Of a stretch of DNA of 14,052 nt, positions 13,517-14,052 are shown piece by piece. This stretch comes from an uncultured Bacteroidia bacterium (GTDB lineage: Bacteria > Bacteroidota > Bacteroidia > Bacteroidales > UBA932). A program made the position numbers and the translations under genes. The notes under the pieces were generated by a model. It worked only from the letters and a program-made list of their open reading frames with translations. It was not told the origin of the DNA and searched no databases. Position 1 is the stretch's first letter, and each line of letters begins with the position of its first letter. The stretch is from the NCBI GenBank assembly GCA_902767465.1, contig CACXHM010000192.1, positions 1-14,052 of the forward strand, given 5' to 3'.

Positions 13517-14052
13517 ATGAAAGAAGCAAACATCCTGAGCGCCTACGCTTATGCAAAAGAGCGCTATGCAGCCCTTGGCGTAGATACCGACAAGGCAATT
13601 GAGGAACTTGAAAAACAGCAGATTTCCCTGCATTGCTGGCAGACCGACGATGTGATCGGTTTTGAGAGTGCAGCCGGTCTTTCCGGTGGTATCCAAACCA
13701 CTGGCAACTATCCCGGACGTGCCCGCAATATCGACGAGGTGCGTGCCGACCTCGAATTCGTGAAGACCCTTCTCGCCGGCAATCATCGCGTGAATCTCCA
13801 CGAGATCTATGGAGATTTCGGCGGCAAGTTCGTGGATCGCAACGAAGTCGGTGTTGAGCACTTCCAGAGCTGGATCGACTGGGCAAAAGCCAATAACTTC
13901 AAGCTTGACTTCAATTCCACGTCCTTCGGACATCCCAAGAGCGGGGATCTCTCCCTCTCCAACCCCGACAAGGCCATCCGTGAATTCTGGATCGAACACA
14001 CCAAGCGCTGCCGCCGCATCGCGGACGCGATGGGCAAGGCCCAGGGCGATCC
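13517..14052 (+). CDS. rhaA: L-rhamnose isomerase, N-terminal part (runs off the window)
   Basis: It converts L-rhamnose to L-rhamnulose. The 178 complete codons present follow RhaA closely: ISLHCWQTDDVIGFE (36-50), GGIQTTGNYPGRARN, RADLEFV, RVNLHEIYGDFGG, FNSTSFGHP, LSNPDKAIREFWIEHTKRCRRIA. The full E. coli enzyme is about 419 residues, so more than half lies beyond the window, including most of the metal-binding residues. It starts 6 nt after the rhaB stop, clearly in the same operon. A permease, aldolase or lactaldehyde reductase would be expected further on. Confidence 0.96.
   Translation, partial: MKEANILSAYAYAKERYAALGVDTDKAIEELEKQQISLHCWQTDDVIGFESAAGLSGGIQTTGNYPGRARNIDEVRADLEFVKTLLAGNHRVNLHEIYGDFGGKFVDRNEVGVEHFQSWIDWAKANNFKLDFNSTSFGHPKSGDLSLSNPDKAIREFWIEHTKRCRRIADAMGKAQGD

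Noticed and set aside
12044..13999. Long minus-strand open frames (271 and 223 codons) opposite rhaB and rhaA
   Set aside because: Both lie fully or mostly opposite clear enzymes and show no recognisable motif.

Overview
The window looks like a chromosomal segment of an anaerobic, probably gut-associated member of the Bacteroidales (Bacteroidota). Several genes are preceded by the phylum's -7 box (TAnnTTTG), Shine-Dalgarno sequences are weak or absent, and the lipoprotein begins with the K(D/E)2-type surface-export signal known in Bacteroidota. A DcuB-type C4-dicarboxylate transporter, a DUF6913 protein and a Bacteroides-style rhamnose locus (AraC regulator divergent from rhamnulokinase and rhamnose isomerase) point the same way. 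I cannot name the genus from sequence alone.

Layout. (1) 1-167: the 3' end of a tRNA with anticodon NAU (Ile-GAU or Met-CAU), a complete tRNA-Ala(UGC) and a strong terminator. (2) 168-1006: accessory, gene-poor DNA. It holds the decayed C-terminal end of an IS66-type transposase, a 24-bp near-perfect inverted repeat about 630 bp from end to end, and two 36-nt palindromic units. (3) 1007-2470: promoter, long leader with a possible 21-codon leaderless ORF, a surface lipoprotein (two BIG2 domains plus a Fibrobacter-paralog-type C-terminal domain), and a terminator. (4) 2541-5040: a dcuB-like gene on the minus strand, divergent from a DUF1295 membrane protein; a bidirectional terminator then serves both the DUF1295 gene and eno. 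(5) 5058-9035: eno (minus), a TPR-like membrane-anchored protein (plus), a small DUF6913 gene and a PfkB kinase (minus, overlapping, one operon). (6) 9099-11154: a flippase-like integral membrane protein, tRNA-Arg(UCU), and a second PfkB kinase whose start codon lies only three bases after the tRNA. (7) 11117-14052: an AraC regulator on the minus strand, divergent from rhaB and the truncated rhaA.

Functionally the segment mixes housekeeping (enolase, tRNAs), C4-dicarboxylate exchange linked to fumarate respiration, sugar and nucleoside kinases, and the start of an L-rhamnose catabolic operon. In that operon RhaA isomerises L-rhamnose to L-rhamnulose, RhaB phosphorylates it, and the divergent AraC protein is the likely activator. 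I saw no clear new defence or mobile system. The most notable points are architectural: a tRNA fused to a leaderless kinase mRNA, promoters that place start codons at or next to the inferred transcription start, back-to-back divergent -7 boxes (perfectly symmetric at rha), and the nested relic beside the tRNA genes.
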